Source of the DNA: Larix kaempferi
Taxonomy: Eukaryota > Streptophyta > Pinopsida > Pinales > Pinaceae
NCBI GenBank assembly: GCA_027924585.1
Contig: BSBM01000711.1
Span: forward strand, 10,033,501-10,097,500
Reading direction: 5' to 3'
DNA: 64,000 nucleotides
Below the pieces are notes generated by a model. It had not been told where the DNA came from and did no database searches. It saw only the letters and a list, made by a program, of their open reading frames with translations. Below, piece after piece: positions 11,937 to 23,719 of the stretch. The number at the start of each line of letters is the position of its first letter. The stretch's first letter is position 1. The position numbers and the translations under genes are program-made.

Positions 11937-14900
11937 TTTGGCTTACCACGAACCATGTATCATGCCAGTGGTTTCAGATGACCACAAACCGCACATACAA
12001 GTGGTTTCGGCTAACCATGAACCCTCATGATGGGGAAACTAATTTACAGTACACACACTAACTTGGTATTTCTTCACCATGGGATTCATCCTCAAACTTT
12101 GTGCTTCTTCCTATTTGTACTTGCATAAAATTGGTTTCCATATCAAAAGTAATCCATCTACAGAGATATATGGGTGCCAGGAATTGTACTCACATTTCTT
12201 TAGGAATGCTTTTCACCTAAATGGTTCAACAACATGCTAAAGTTTATCTTGGTCCCAACCAATTCACTAGGGAAAATTTTAAGAAACACCCATAAATTTC
12301 AATGTTTAATAAATGGGTGAATCCCCATGATGTATAGGAAAACATGAAGGCTATTTTATCAATGTTATATTATGCATACATAAATTTTTGGTGAATCTCT
12401 CAGTGAATTATATAATCTTGTAAAATCTCAAAAAATATTTCACTAAATTACAAAACCTTGTAAAATCTTGGTGAATCTTTCACTAAATTATTAAACCTTG
12501 TGAAGTCTTGGCGAATCATTCAATAGGTTTCTCCTTGGAAATTCATACCCCCTTGCATGCCCAATTATGCGGATATGAATGATGTCCTAGCCCCTAGGCA
12601 TGAGGCCACGAAGACCCACAAAAATGTTAATGCCACATCGTTGATCATGATCTTCACAATACCCATGTTTTTTTGGGAAACTTTGGATTCGAAGTGATGG
12701 GAATTAGAAATCTCCTAGATGCAAATGGGTCGCTATAAGACCTTATAGTAAATATCAATTTCCCTTCTCATGTGGACATTAAGCAACTTGTAAAACGATA
12801 TTCAACTCATAAAATCTAGACGAATGTAACTTCAACTTCAATTACCATGATCGATAGAAGGAGAAAGAGCCCTTAACAACTGCAATTTCTTGAAATCGGG
12901 AGCGAATGTGAGCTTCCTCTCAATTTTCCTGGGAGAAAAGAGGTTTAAATCCACTTTTAGAGGGGCAAAATTGTCCTATATTGGCTCCCCTTTTTAAATT
13001 TGATGGGACCCTAACCTCGTATTCATTAAAAGTAAATAAATAAAATGTGGGATAATGATACCTAACAAGTGCTTAATAAAAATTATCCCATTAAAAATTT
13101 AAAACCCCTAAATTTAGCCCATGCGATAAGATTAGGCCCTAAAATTTTCCATGCAATTCACAATCTAAGATTACTTCACACATTTCCCCCCTTAATCGAA
13201 GATTCAACTTCTCCAATCCATATCAAACTACCATACGGTAACACCTGTCATGCCCCATACCTCTCACAATGGTTAATTCCACAACTTGATGCCACAACCT
13301 CTGTTCCTATGAGAGAGTACCACATCCCGTGATTGCATGTGCCTCTGCGCTACAACACATTTTCCTGCATAACATGGCTTATGAAAACCTAGGGAATACA
13401 ACCCGCCTATAGCTAGATACTACAACTTGGACCAAAAACCTTTGAGGTGTCAGGTACAACTTATCATACATCCCACATCACATATGCACCATTATATCAA
13501 GTACAACAAGCATTTAAAATGCTTTACTAAATTCCCAACAAATTACAAGCCCATTACATATGACCATTTCCATCTCAGCACCATACATATCTTATGCTTT
13601 TTTTCTAGAGTCTTCTTGCTTTGTCTTTCACCACACCATAGTCTTCTATTATCATTTGTCTTCTACATTGCAATTCTTTCGTTGCTTTTCACTTCTTGTT
13701 TCATCTAAATATTTCACTTTCAATTTTCTTCATGCAACTAAAAAAACTTTCTTGCATACAAATGTTTATTGTCGGAGCGACATCTCCATCCAACAAGAGA
13801 CCTATGAATTTAGCTTGGAAAACTTAATTGACGCACCAATGCCATGATGAACTTGATAGAATTTGACAATGTCATTACTTGAGTTACTTGGCTTCGCCTT
13901 GAATTCGTTTTGACTTGAGGTTGAACATTAACGTGACTTGATTCATTACATCATTAAATGTTCAAAATAAACTCAAGCTTTCATCGACTTGACTTGACTC
14001 TAGACTTTCACCTCACTTTAAACTTCAACTTACTTTTGCTTGATATTTTTGAATTACATACTTGAGTTTTGGAGTCTACCCACACTTTCAAAACACTCAT
14101 TTTCTTTTACCCAACAAGTGCACATTGGAACCCTTGACATTTCACCAAAATGATCTTTATGGACCTTGAAGCATGGACTTTTCATAACTCACTGGAATGG
14201 ACTCAATTATTTTCAATTACTTATGTGAGACTCATACTTGCTTTTCCTTTTTTCTTACATGTAGAAAGGAATTCATTGAATTTCACGCAATTCTATCATT
14301 TGTGCACAACACATTATCATTTTTATGACCCCTTGATATCATTAAAGGTACTCCACACACTTTGATTGTGATAACTACCGAAGCTATAAAGAAAACATAT
14401 CAATATCAAATCAAGCTCATATGCATTGAACAAATAGATCATTAGTTGGCCCCCTCTTATTTTGTTTATGGATGTGCCATGCATACATGTAGCTCCAATG
14501 TTAATACCGATATTCTCCATCGATTTTGCAAAAACTTTTCCACAGTTGGGTGTATGACCTATCCAATAATGGATTCACGCCTTCCATGGTAGTGAAATAG
14601 GTCACCAACCAATATGACATAATACACATTATTCTACAACAATAGAAACTAGTTTAAATGGCGTCCATCTCTTGTTAGCAGCAATAACAAATTCATCATA
14701 TTTCTTGTCAGCAATATCCGTGATTCAAACAAAAACGATTTTGACAATGATGTCACAAACATCGTAGTTATTTTACAGCATGTTTATCTCAAGAAACAAC
14801 ATTTCAATACCTTTTGAAAGATCCATACATCTCATGGCCTATTCTCCAACAAATCGTCTTCGCAACTTTCCTTCTATGTTGCATTCTGATAGGAATTAGT

Positions 14901-15785
14901 AGCACTTTTACCCTAACAACAACTCGTTCCAGGCAGTGATCTCTTTTTCAAGCACCAACTTCTTCCAATCAACCACATCAATAAAAAAACTGTGGTAGAA
15001 CAACGATGACAGTAGTTCTCCTTCACGGTAAATAAACTATATTTTTTTCTATTCGACCCAATGATTTGAATAGTGTATCCTTTAGTCAAATATAACAACT
15101 CGATTCTTTCACCACAGTAGGAATTCAACATTACAATCAATAATAGTGGTGTTTATCCATATTTATCACGTCAATAGCAGTACTCAGCAACATAATGGTG
15201 GTCTCTTAACACTGGAAACAACGACTGCAAATCAGTGGTGGATCTCGTGAATAGGAAGCATTGACAGCTTCCTCTTCCACATTGATTCTTCTTTCTAACG
15301 AGCAAATTTTAAAACACGCACATGGAAATATAGCAGAGACACTTTTATACACTTATCTAACAACAATGAGTAATATATCTAAAGACTTAACTGTTCTTTC
15401 CTTGCACGATCTCTGCTTCTGTTCTCCTTATGGAAAAGCTAAACTCCTACACACTAGCAACAATTCTCTACACCGCCATCTTCCCATGACCACCAAACAG
15501 AGCGGTAATTGTTTATCACAGGTCCATGACTCCAATACAACGAACATCAGCTCCTCAACAAGGCAACTCATCCTTCACAAGTTCACCCACCTCCTCAATC
15601 TATAGCACTTCCTCAATGGATTGACAGTACCAGATCGAGCCAAGAGAGACACACCTCTCTAGAACAATACAACCTCACCACAACTCACACATTCCTATAC
15701 TTTACTCCTACTCCTACACCTAAGACTCATAGGATACTCTCATCTTTCTAGGCACTCCCGTGAGGGAATTAAGCCCATCCCTCCT
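11937..15785 (-). other. Internal DNA of the old LTR element, no coding recognised
   Basis: The left 160 bp of this internal region (2085-2251) lies on the other side of the gypsy insertion. Near 11932-12030 a short motif (gtggtttNggctNaccacgaacc) recurs three times. The rest has only short open frames without retroviral motifs. It ends at the minus-strand primer-binding site 15786-15797. Confidence 0.6.
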
Positions 15786-15797
15786 GCTCTGATACCA
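15786..15797 (-). other. Primer-binding site of the old LTR element
   Basis: On the minus strand the sequence reads TGGTATCAGAGC, directly following the LTR end ...AATTA. This fixes the element's orientation. Confidence 0.8.
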
Positions 15798-16068
15798 TAA
15801 TTATTGAAAAAATCATGACAGATACACAAAGAGAGAGTAAATAAAGACTCTTCTTGATGTCTCATTACTAACAACATATACATATTTGTACAATGCTCAT
15901 CAACTCTTAACTGTTGATCTAGCTCAGAAATCAAGGGCTGTAATTGTTTCTTCTAGACACTTCTCTTTACTCTAGTCAAGGGTTCATTTATTACAACCTT
16001 ATTTCTATCAACAACTCAATCAACTATTTTTAGATACTAACAACAAGTATGAGTTGCATATTCCAACA
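15798..16068 (-). repeat. 5' LTR of the old minus-strand element
   Basis: This 271-bp copy lacks about 60 bp present in the partner LTR at 1742-2074. It is followed on the right by the TSD CCTTG (16069-16073). Confidence 0.8.
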
Positions 16069-16073
16069 CCTTG

Positions 16074-18540
16074 TGTAATTTAGGAAAAGCAAAAGCATAG
16101 CTGTTATTCCACCCCAAATTCTGTAATATAAACATATATCATTGTAATAAAAGACATGCCAAGTGTGTTTCACGTATAGAATTCAATGGATATTTAAAGT
16201 TATATCTGATCTTTATTTATATCAATTTATCACATAGATTTGTGATGTAGATGAGATACATTTGGTTTTTGAATTGGAGAACCTCTTCAGAGATCCAAAA
16301 TAAAGATTAATAGATTGTAATTTAATTAAATAGTTTTATCTTAGAACTTTATAATTATATTATTAATATTTTTACTATTAATATTAATAATATTATCATT
16401 AATATAAATTAATAATAATAATAATAATAATAATATCAACATATAATATAGATATTAATATTCAAGGATGACAATAAAAGTTTCCTATTTTTTCAGGTTG
16501 GAATATTAACAGTTTCCACGCAGACCCAAAGAGATCGCAACATCTCAAATTCAACCTCCATGTAGGAGTCTTGGGATCTCATTCACATATAAAGCATGGA
16601 TGCAGTAGGTCATGCAATGAATGGGACTCGCAGTGATGGAATTTGACGGTTGAATTGGCCGTCAGAGGCCAATTTGAACGTCAAATACGGTTAACATTTC
16701 AGCCAGGCCATCACAAATTGGCTTGTAATATGGAAAACGTTCCAGAATTTAATTAAAACCGGCAATTTTGACGGGTGTTCGTCATTTGAATTTCCTACAC
16801 TGAATGGGAGTCACAGCTCGCGAGAGTCATAGCTCTGAGTAGTGGATGCAATCTTAAATGGCTTCACTCCCACACAAAAATTAAGGTTGTAAAAACTTAT
16901 TAAAAACCATTCAACTCCATGCAACAACTCTTAGACACAACTAACATAGAGTGGACGCAACCTTCACAAAACGGGATTTCGAAAAACATGGACACAACCC
17001 ACACAACTTCAATTCATGGGAAGAGAACCCCACGTAGAATAAAACAACATCACTCTAAAATATAAATACCTAGGCTAAGGCGTGATAGAGAGGCCGCACA
17101 AAAATTTTGGTTTTAGGTATCCATGCTTATGGCAGAATGGATTATCAATGCAATAGAGAGGCGCTATGGAGTTCAATTTGCACTCACTCAACATTCAAAT
17201 GACACCATAAAAAAATAGGGTTTAGGTGTCCATGCCTAAGGTAGGAGGGATTAGTGCTCCAAGAGAGAGGTGTTTCAATCTCTTCGAGATACCAAGAAGC
17301 TAGACTATCATGAATGGAGTAGAATGAGTGAGCATAAAAACATTTGGGGCAACAAAATATGGCAGAAGGCAGGTTGTGCCATGACTGGGAAAAGTGACCC
17401 AACTAGGTCCATAACATATAAGTTTGGTGTTGGGTCGTGGTTTTGTGGGAACACAACCAAGAGGAATTGTGCTAAAGATTGTGGTCATTAATGAGTTAGT
17501 TGTCTACAAACTGGGTCAAAATGAATTTTTAATTTAAGTTGAGATAATGGAGAATTTATTAGTCACTAAGAATATCATATATTGTAATGAGTTTGTATTA
17601 AAATCTCCCATTTGAGCCATTAAGGAATTGCTGGTACATAAGAGAAGGTTAAGGAGAGAGTTCCGTAACTCCCTTACCCACCATGGGAAAGGGAGGAATA
17701 TGTAATCAATAATTTTATAATGAATAAAGCATATTTGAGCTAGTTCTATTTTTATGCTATTTTGTTATTAGTTGTTGGTGTGTGTGCAATTATTCAAGTA
17801 GTTGCAAAAGCATCCTTGTTAATGTTCTATGAAGTTAATAATTAGGGTTTATTAATAAATGTTGGCCTTTAGAGAAAAGAGCGAGCCAACAATTTGCACC
17901 AGCTGGGAACTACGATTAGGCATCTTCCCTTCCTTGGCCGGGTGGTAGTAGTGGAAAGGGAGAAGGATCATCAGTTTAAATTGGGATCAACAAATTTCAA
18001 GGAAATAGATGGAATGAAGGCCCATGTTTTATTTGTTCAACATAGGTATTTCTGATCACACTATTTTCAAAATTATTTTCTTAAGTTGGAAGCTATTGTA
18101 TTGTGGAGTTTGTGAATAACTCTTTGATTTGCACAGAATCACAGATGCTTGAAAATATTTTGTTATGTTTTTTGGCTAAAATCCTTGTGGATGACTTCAG
18201 TACCCCATTCCACTTTGTGATTTGCAAGCTATGTCTCAATACTCCACATGATCTTTGCATGTTCATTAGAGACAGACTAATACAACACTTGGCTAATGTG
18301 ACATGGCAATTCAGTTCCATGTCCCAACTTTTCATTTTAATGCCCCAATCACAACAAGTTTTCCACTTCTATTGTTTGTATATTCTTGGCTGCTTTAAAT
18401 AATATGACACCATTAGGAATCCTCTGTATTTTTCGCTCAATTATTTCATTGTATATTTTAATTTCTGAGGGAATTTGATGCACTTTAATTGACATTAAAT
18501 TTTTCTTTTGCAGTCCTAACTACAAATATATGATTAATGA
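16074..18540. other. Spacer, no gene recognised; AT microsatellite and possible LTR scrap
   Basis: An (AAT)n tract lies near 16410-16435. A loose duplication of a phrase (TTTAGGTNTCCATGC) occurs at about 17112 and 17220. Around 17880-17910 the sequence AACAATTTGCACCAGCTGGGA weakly resembles an LTR/primer-site junction, but I found no partner LTR. The open frames near 17184-17491 and 18093-18402 show no motif. Confidence 0.45.
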
Positions 18541-18599
18541 TTGATTTTGTATTAGAGTCTTGGATCAAGACGATTCCTTTCCTCTTTGAGGCTTTTCCA

Positions 18600-20778
18600 A
18601 AGCTCATCGTGTTATTTTATTGACTAGTCTATAGGAGCTCTCCAAAGGAAGGAAGTTCTGTGTTTTCTGGCATGAATTGAAGTGAAAGAGTTGGCTCCCC
18701 TTTTCATTTTACTTTTGAAGTCTCTTCGTAATGAATTTTTTGATGAGTACATATCAATATGTGGATCAAAATATTCTTGGGAAGATGCTATAGAGCAAGG
18801 CACAAGAACATATTTCATTCATTTGATTAGTACTGAAGGAGTTGCTTCTTTGCCATACAAAAAGAAATTGAAATTTTTGCATGTAATGAAGGATTTTTTA
18901 GATACCTATGATGAAGAAAGAATGGTGCCTTATCTTTTTCCATTATTAGCATTTGTCCTTCGTATATTAGAATCATGTGCACTAAGTTTGGAACATCGAA
19001 AGGGTGCCATCTTCAATCATAGTAATGCACAGGGGGATGAAACGCCTGCTGGTTCTGAGATGCTTGATGTAGCAAAGTTAGAAAAAGTAACTAACATAGA
19101 CATAACCAGGGAGAAAAGGAAACCTTATTCAGTGGATTTGGACATGTCCAAGGTAGATAACTTCCTTGGTGCAGATTATACTATGCAAAAAATGGAGAAT
19201 ATATCAACATCACCCCTCTTAGATGCCAGTGCGGTTTAGATTACAAGTGCCACTATGAGTCAAGAGGGGAAAGTTAAGAACCCACCATTGTTTCTGGGTG
19301 GAATGAAAGAATTGAGATTATTATGTGTTATTTCTATTTTGCTGAATAAGTATGATTCAATTGATTATCGTACAAATTTTTGGAATATATTTTTTACAAC
19401 AATAAAACCATTGGTTTATAAATATAGGCAAGAAAATGGGAGCAATGAAACACCTAGCTCTTGGTTTACTTGTTTCGTGGAAATGAGCAAAAGCTTAAAG
19501 TTTGCTTCATTTCTTCAGAGAGAGAAATCGCTTGTTCCCAATATTCTGTCAATCCTTTTTGTTAAAGGTGTGTCAGAAGTCATGGTTTCATCTATTCTGA
19601 ATTTCGTTGAGAATCTTCTGAAATTGGAGGATGCAAATGCTGAAGATCATGAAAATATTTTGCTGCAACAAATTCTTTTACCATATCTTGATATACTCTT
19701 CACAAGCATGCAGAATTTGGTTCAACTTTGTCGAGAGAATAAAAGGTAATAAGCCTAGATTATGTTTGGTTTATAATTGTTTATGTTGTTTTCTATCTTG
19801 TCAGAATGAATATAGATGGTCAATTTTTTCCCTTTTGGTTTTTTATTATCAGGAAAAGCATCTCATGACCTAAGAAGCATGAGCTAAGAATTTTTAAATT
19901 GTTGGGAAAATATGCAACATGTTCAGAAGTAGTGAATCAATTTGTTGATTGTTTGTTACCATTCCTTGATCTCAAAAAACTCAGAAAGAATGGTGAGTAC
20001 ATTGCATGAGCAAAAATAATATACAGGGATTATAGCTGAATTTCAGATTTGATTTTATGAATTTGTTGAAACCAACATAATTGCCATTTATTAACATATT
20101 GTAATCCATGTGATTTGCAGATCATTTCTTGGAAATACTCTCTATCTTGAAAGTGTTGTTGCCAGCTTTGGGTGACAAAAGTGTTATTAAAATGTTAATT
20201 GTGTTCAGTTCGTTACTAACTTCATCAACATTGGATATTCGAGTGGCTATTTGTGATATCCTGAAAGGGATTTCAAAATTTGACCCCTCCTTAATCTTAC
20301 CTGTAAGATGGTGCTTCTTGTTTAGTTTTGTTGAACCAAAGTTTGATATTATTTAATGCCCATGATATTAGCCTACAGTGATTCCATTTTTTTATTCATT
20401 GGTTGTAAGGTCAAATTTTGTTATTAATTGCTAACATGATTTGTTGTTGCTTTCTTGTAGGAAAAACTAGTAGGTGATTTAAATGCAATATCATCATCTA
20501 CAGTTGGAGAATATGATTATGATAAAAGGCTTGTTGCTTATGAGAAAATCTCATCTCAATTATTTTCCCATATAGGCGAGCAACATACCTTGCTTATTCT
20601 CTCACATTGTGTGTATGATATGTTATCAGAAGACCTCTCACTCAGGCATAGTGCCTCCAGTTGTCTGCTTTCATTTATTCAATTTTGTGCCACTGTATTA
20701 GAAAGTGAAGAGGTATTGCAACAGGAAGAATTGCCTATGTTGGAGCGATGTGAAAAGGGATTCATACTTGAGTTGTGA
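18600..20778 (+). pseudogene. UTP20: UTP20-like pseudogene (U3 snoRNP / small-subunit processome component 20), introns retained
   Basis: UTP20 is a very large HEAT-repeat protein of the nucleolar SSU processome, needed for 18S rRNA maturation. The exons seen are about 18600-19745, 19853-19992, 20121-20302 and 20461-20778, with GT-AG borders and matching phases (for example AG|G, then G|AT). The helical, leucine-rich protein resembles the middle part of plant UTP20, most clearly LLILSHCVYDMLSEDLS in the last exon. In-frame stops occur at 19237-19239 (TAG) and 19866-19868 (TGA); upstream in the same frame there are also TAG 18625-18627 and TGA 18673-18675. Only a few hundred of roughly 2700 residues are present, and homology ends near 20778 where unrelated repeat DNA begins. 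Retained introns mean a duplicated segment or decayed gene, not a retrocopy. The family call is from memory of the sequence and is moderately sure. Confidence 0.7.
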
Positions 20779-20879
20779 TGGGAGACTCTCAATTCAGGAA
20801 ATTAAACTCACATTTTTGGGGTAGGGTGATTCCATGAAGGTAGTTCACCATTTTTGGCGGATGGAAGCTAAAAAAATTG

Positions 20880-21215
20880 TTTTTCGAACCCTCGATCGAG
20901 GTATTTTCAAGCCCTTGATAAAGGTTTTAAAATATCGATCGAGGGTTTTAAAAGCTCGATCGAGGGTTTTAAAACCCTCAATCGAGCTTTTTAAAATACC
21001 TCGATCGGGGCTTTTAAAATCCTCGATCGAACTTTTGAAAAGCTCGCAAAAGCTCGATCGAGCTTTTGAAAGGCTCGCAAAAGCTCGATCTAGCTTTTGA
21101 AAAACATAAAAAGGTTCATTTTAGGCCCTCGATCGAGGGTTTTAAAATACCTCGATCGAGGTATTGTTAAACCTTCGATCGAGGTGTTGTTAAACCCTCG
21201 ATCGAGGTATTTAGC
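20880..21215. repeat. Cluster of CTCGATCGAG palindromes
   Basis: The palindromic core CTCGATCGAG, or near variants, recurs more than a dozen times. It is separated by AT-rich links such as TTTTAAAA and TTTTGAAA that themselves form palindromes, so the whole stretch is a set of nested inverted repeats. Spacing is irregular, so it is not a simple tandem array. It begins just after the UTP20-like homology ends. Confidence 0.8.
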
Positions 21216-23181
21216 TCAATCAAGGGCTTAAAAAACAGGCCGAGAGCCCTTTTCATTGCAGAATGAAAGTTTTGTCTACCTTCCATAGAGTTAAACCATG
21301 TCATTAAATGCTCATTAATGAGCGGACTTGATACCATTGGATTCATCAACAAATCCTCTATCCAGATATATAAAATTTACGAATTTTTATCTTCATATGT
21401 CTGTTGTTTTTAAATTTCTACTAAAACTTGCCCTAAAAAACCATGTTGACAACTTCGATTGAGCTCAAAGATAAATCCACAACATTCAAAATACACATCC
21501 AAAAAATTTGAAAAATACACAAGCCCCAGATAAACGTGTCCTCTTTAAAAGGGTATTTTTAGTTTTGCAAATTATGTAAAAAATCAAAAGATTCCGTGCA
21601 CGCACACACATGTGTGCAAAATGCGACTTAAATATTCATTGGTAAGTTTCAAAAAATAATAATAAATATAATTTTTTGAGAAAAATTAAAAGAAAAATAT
21701 GTAAGCCCCAGTTCACTCTGTCTAGATCATGTTCACATATTTCATTTTTTAAAATTATTACTTTAACATTAATTTATTGTGCACGCACACAAACTACTTG
21801 TTAATTGCTCTTCAAATTTTTAAGTACACATGTTTCATTACATGAAAATTCGACACGATATATGGCATTGATATATTTCGAAAAAAATATCATTGGAAAG
21901 CCAACATAATTATCTACATTTTGTTTTTCAACCACATGTCAAAATTCATGTGGCAAGTATGAGTTTCGAGGGCTTCAATTTAATACATGGGTAAAATTTC
22001 TATTTTTCACCGTCATATTTGGCCAAAAAGAGTTACCCATCTTCATGGAATCACCTATTTTTTATCAACGAAAAACTGTCGTTTGGTGTTGGTTGCGAAA
22101 ATATTTTTCTCCAACTTAGTTGTGGAATCCCTTATGAAGTTGCAAAAAGTTTGTAGCTGTAGTTTGTGCATGGATCATTGTGCCATGAATAAAACACAAA
22201 ATTGTTTTTCGGTGTTCCAAATAGTTGCATATACCTCCCTCCATGCACCCTAGATGCATGTCAACATAAATATTGTCTGAGAAAATTAGGGTTCTTTTGA
22301 AGTAATTTGTCCCTAGCTCTTTTTTTTCAATCTTGGTTTAGGTCCTGTGATAATTAGGGAAACTCATGGCTGGTATGATTGAATTTGATTGTCTCTCATG
22401 AGTATGCTTGAGGTTGTATTATAACTTGTAGGGTATGTTTTATTGGAAACTTGGAGATGTTGTGTCTTCCTTTATTTCTTGAACTTTGAAATTGGTTGTT
22501 AAATACCCCAACACCTAGAGATATAGATTTGAGGCTTGTTTTCTATACAGCTTAAAAAACTTAAATGCCCATAATTGGTGGTGCTTGAGAGATCTCTCAT
22601 CCTGGGCACATAAAATCTACTTTCTTGGTGAGTTGATTAGTTTGTTCTACATCCATTCATATATTTTTCTTGCATGGGAAACATTTAAATATATGTGTTT
22701 AGATCTAAGGAAGATTTAAAAATTACTTTCATTTGACAAGAGATCCTTAAAAAATTTAATAATGATCGGTTTCCATGGGTGCACTCTATGTAGTCTTTGA
22801 GAGCTTCCTATGTTGAAATGATATCGAGGGTTTATTCCAACAACAGTTCACATTCCAAGCTTTGGTTTATCCAAACCTTTAGTGAGAAAACCTTCAAGAT
22901 TCAACGTTACTGATGACACCATTGCAACTTGAACTCTTGGGCATTTGATGGCAGCCTCGACCATTTGGTACCACTTAGAGAAAATTTTGACAATACAACC
23001 GCATTCTTGATTTTTGAGAGATTTTGGCAAAATAAGGTTATCATTAACATGACCATTTTTGGTGACTATTGGGTAATGTTTGTTTCTTACCTAGGTATGT
23101 GACCCTTTTCTAGAATTTGGCAAGAGGGTGTTAACTGTTGGAAATTTTATTCTCATATCAATCCATAAAGAATTCTATTTA
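21216..23181. other. Spacer, no gene recognised
   Basis: Only short open frames are present. One minus-strand frame (22848-23030, containing VQVAMVSSVTLNLEGF) has ordinary protein-like composition but no motif I recognise. It could be an exon fragment. Confidence 0.45.
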
Positions 23182-23253
23182 AGGGCGCTAGCGCAATGGT
23201 AGAGCACCTGCCTTATAGGAAGGAGGTTGGTGGTTCGATTCCTTTGTGCCCTA
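23182..23253 (+). tRNA. tRNA-like gene, anticodon TAT (Ile), possibly a pseudo-tRNA
   Basis: The sequence folds as a 72-nt cloverleaf. The acceptor AGGGCGC pairs fully with GTGCCCT (one G-U), with discriminator A. T8 and A9 are present. The D arm is GCGC-AATGGTA-GAGC with one G-A mismatch. The anticodon stem is CCTGC/GAAGG with one mismatch and loop CTTATAG, giving anticodon TAT. The T arm is GGTGG-TTCGATT-CCTTT with two G-U pairs and one mismatch. Both internal Pol III boxes look good (A box TAGCGCAATGG; B box GGTTCGATTCC). Most plant nuclear tRNA-Ile(UAU) genes have an intron, and none is seen here. With the stem mismatches this suggests a diverged, organelle-derived or dead copy. No T-run terminator follows directly. 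Confidence 0.6.
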
Positions 23254-23268
23254 TATATATTCTGAAAC

Positions 23269-23670
23269 CACTAAAAAGAGATAAATGACTAAAAAAATGA
23301 CCAAAATTTGCATATAAATGACTACCAGTACAACATGAGAGATAAGTGACCAAAATATGCATATAAATGACCACTTTTGAGTTGGCGTTCGCTGGTAGAA
23401 AATTAGCGGTCATTTATCACGTGACAAAAAATGTGGTCATTAATTGTGACAATTAATGACCAAATATATGACCAAATTAATGACCAAATATACGACCAAA
23501 TATATGACCACAAGATAAGCTATAAATGACCAAGCTAAATATGACCACATTTTTGGTCACGTGATAAATGACCACTAATTTGATACCAGTGGTCACCAAC
23601 TCAAAAGTGGTCATTTATATGCAGATATTGGTCCTTTTTTTGGTCATTTATCTCTCATTTTGTACTAGTG
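23269..23670. mobile_element. Foldback/MITE-like element with CACTA...TAGTG ends
   Basis: The two halves are long imperfect inverted repeats. The block ending in TAAATGACCACTTTTGAGTTGG on the left (about 23325-23440) matches the complement of the right side (about 23550-23670). The outer ends read CACTA and TAGTG, as in CACTA elements. The words TAAATGACCA and ATGACCAAATATA recur many times in the middle. An extra partial copy of the left arm lies at 23269-23322, so the left end may be duplicated. I see no matching 3-bp target duplication. Confidence 0.7.
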
Positions 23671-23719
23671 ATTGGACTGGGTCATTGGACAGAAGGCCTT
23701 GGCATTGAGCTAAATGGTC

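Larger units (their letters stand above)
1742..16068 (-). mobile_element. Old LTR retrotransposon, minus strand, split by a gypsy insertion
   Basis: Read on the minus strand, this element has a 5' LTR (15798-16068), a primer-binding site that abuts it (15786-15797, TGGTATCAGAGC), a polypurine tract (2075-2084) and a 3' LTR (1742-2074). Both LTRs begin TGTTGG and end in ...ATTA. A 5-bp target-site duplication CCTTG flanks it at 1737-1741 and 16069-16073. Removing the nested gypsy element leaves about 4.6 kb. I find no gag, protease, integrase or RT motif in the internal DNA, so it is either a large non-autonomous derivative or too decayed to read. The LTRs differ by a roughly 60-bp indel and many substitutions, so it is old. 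The superfamily is unproven; the short LTR and Met-type primer site suggest copia-like. Confidence 0.8.

Noticed and set aside
17870-17915. LTR end plus primer site (AACAATTTGCACCAGCTGGGA)
   Set aside because: The match to a primer site is weak and no partner LTR, TSD or polypurine tract was found.
22848-23030. 60-residue minus-strand frame with ordinary composition
   Set aside because: I could not match it to any family and saw no convincing splice partner; listed only as spacer.
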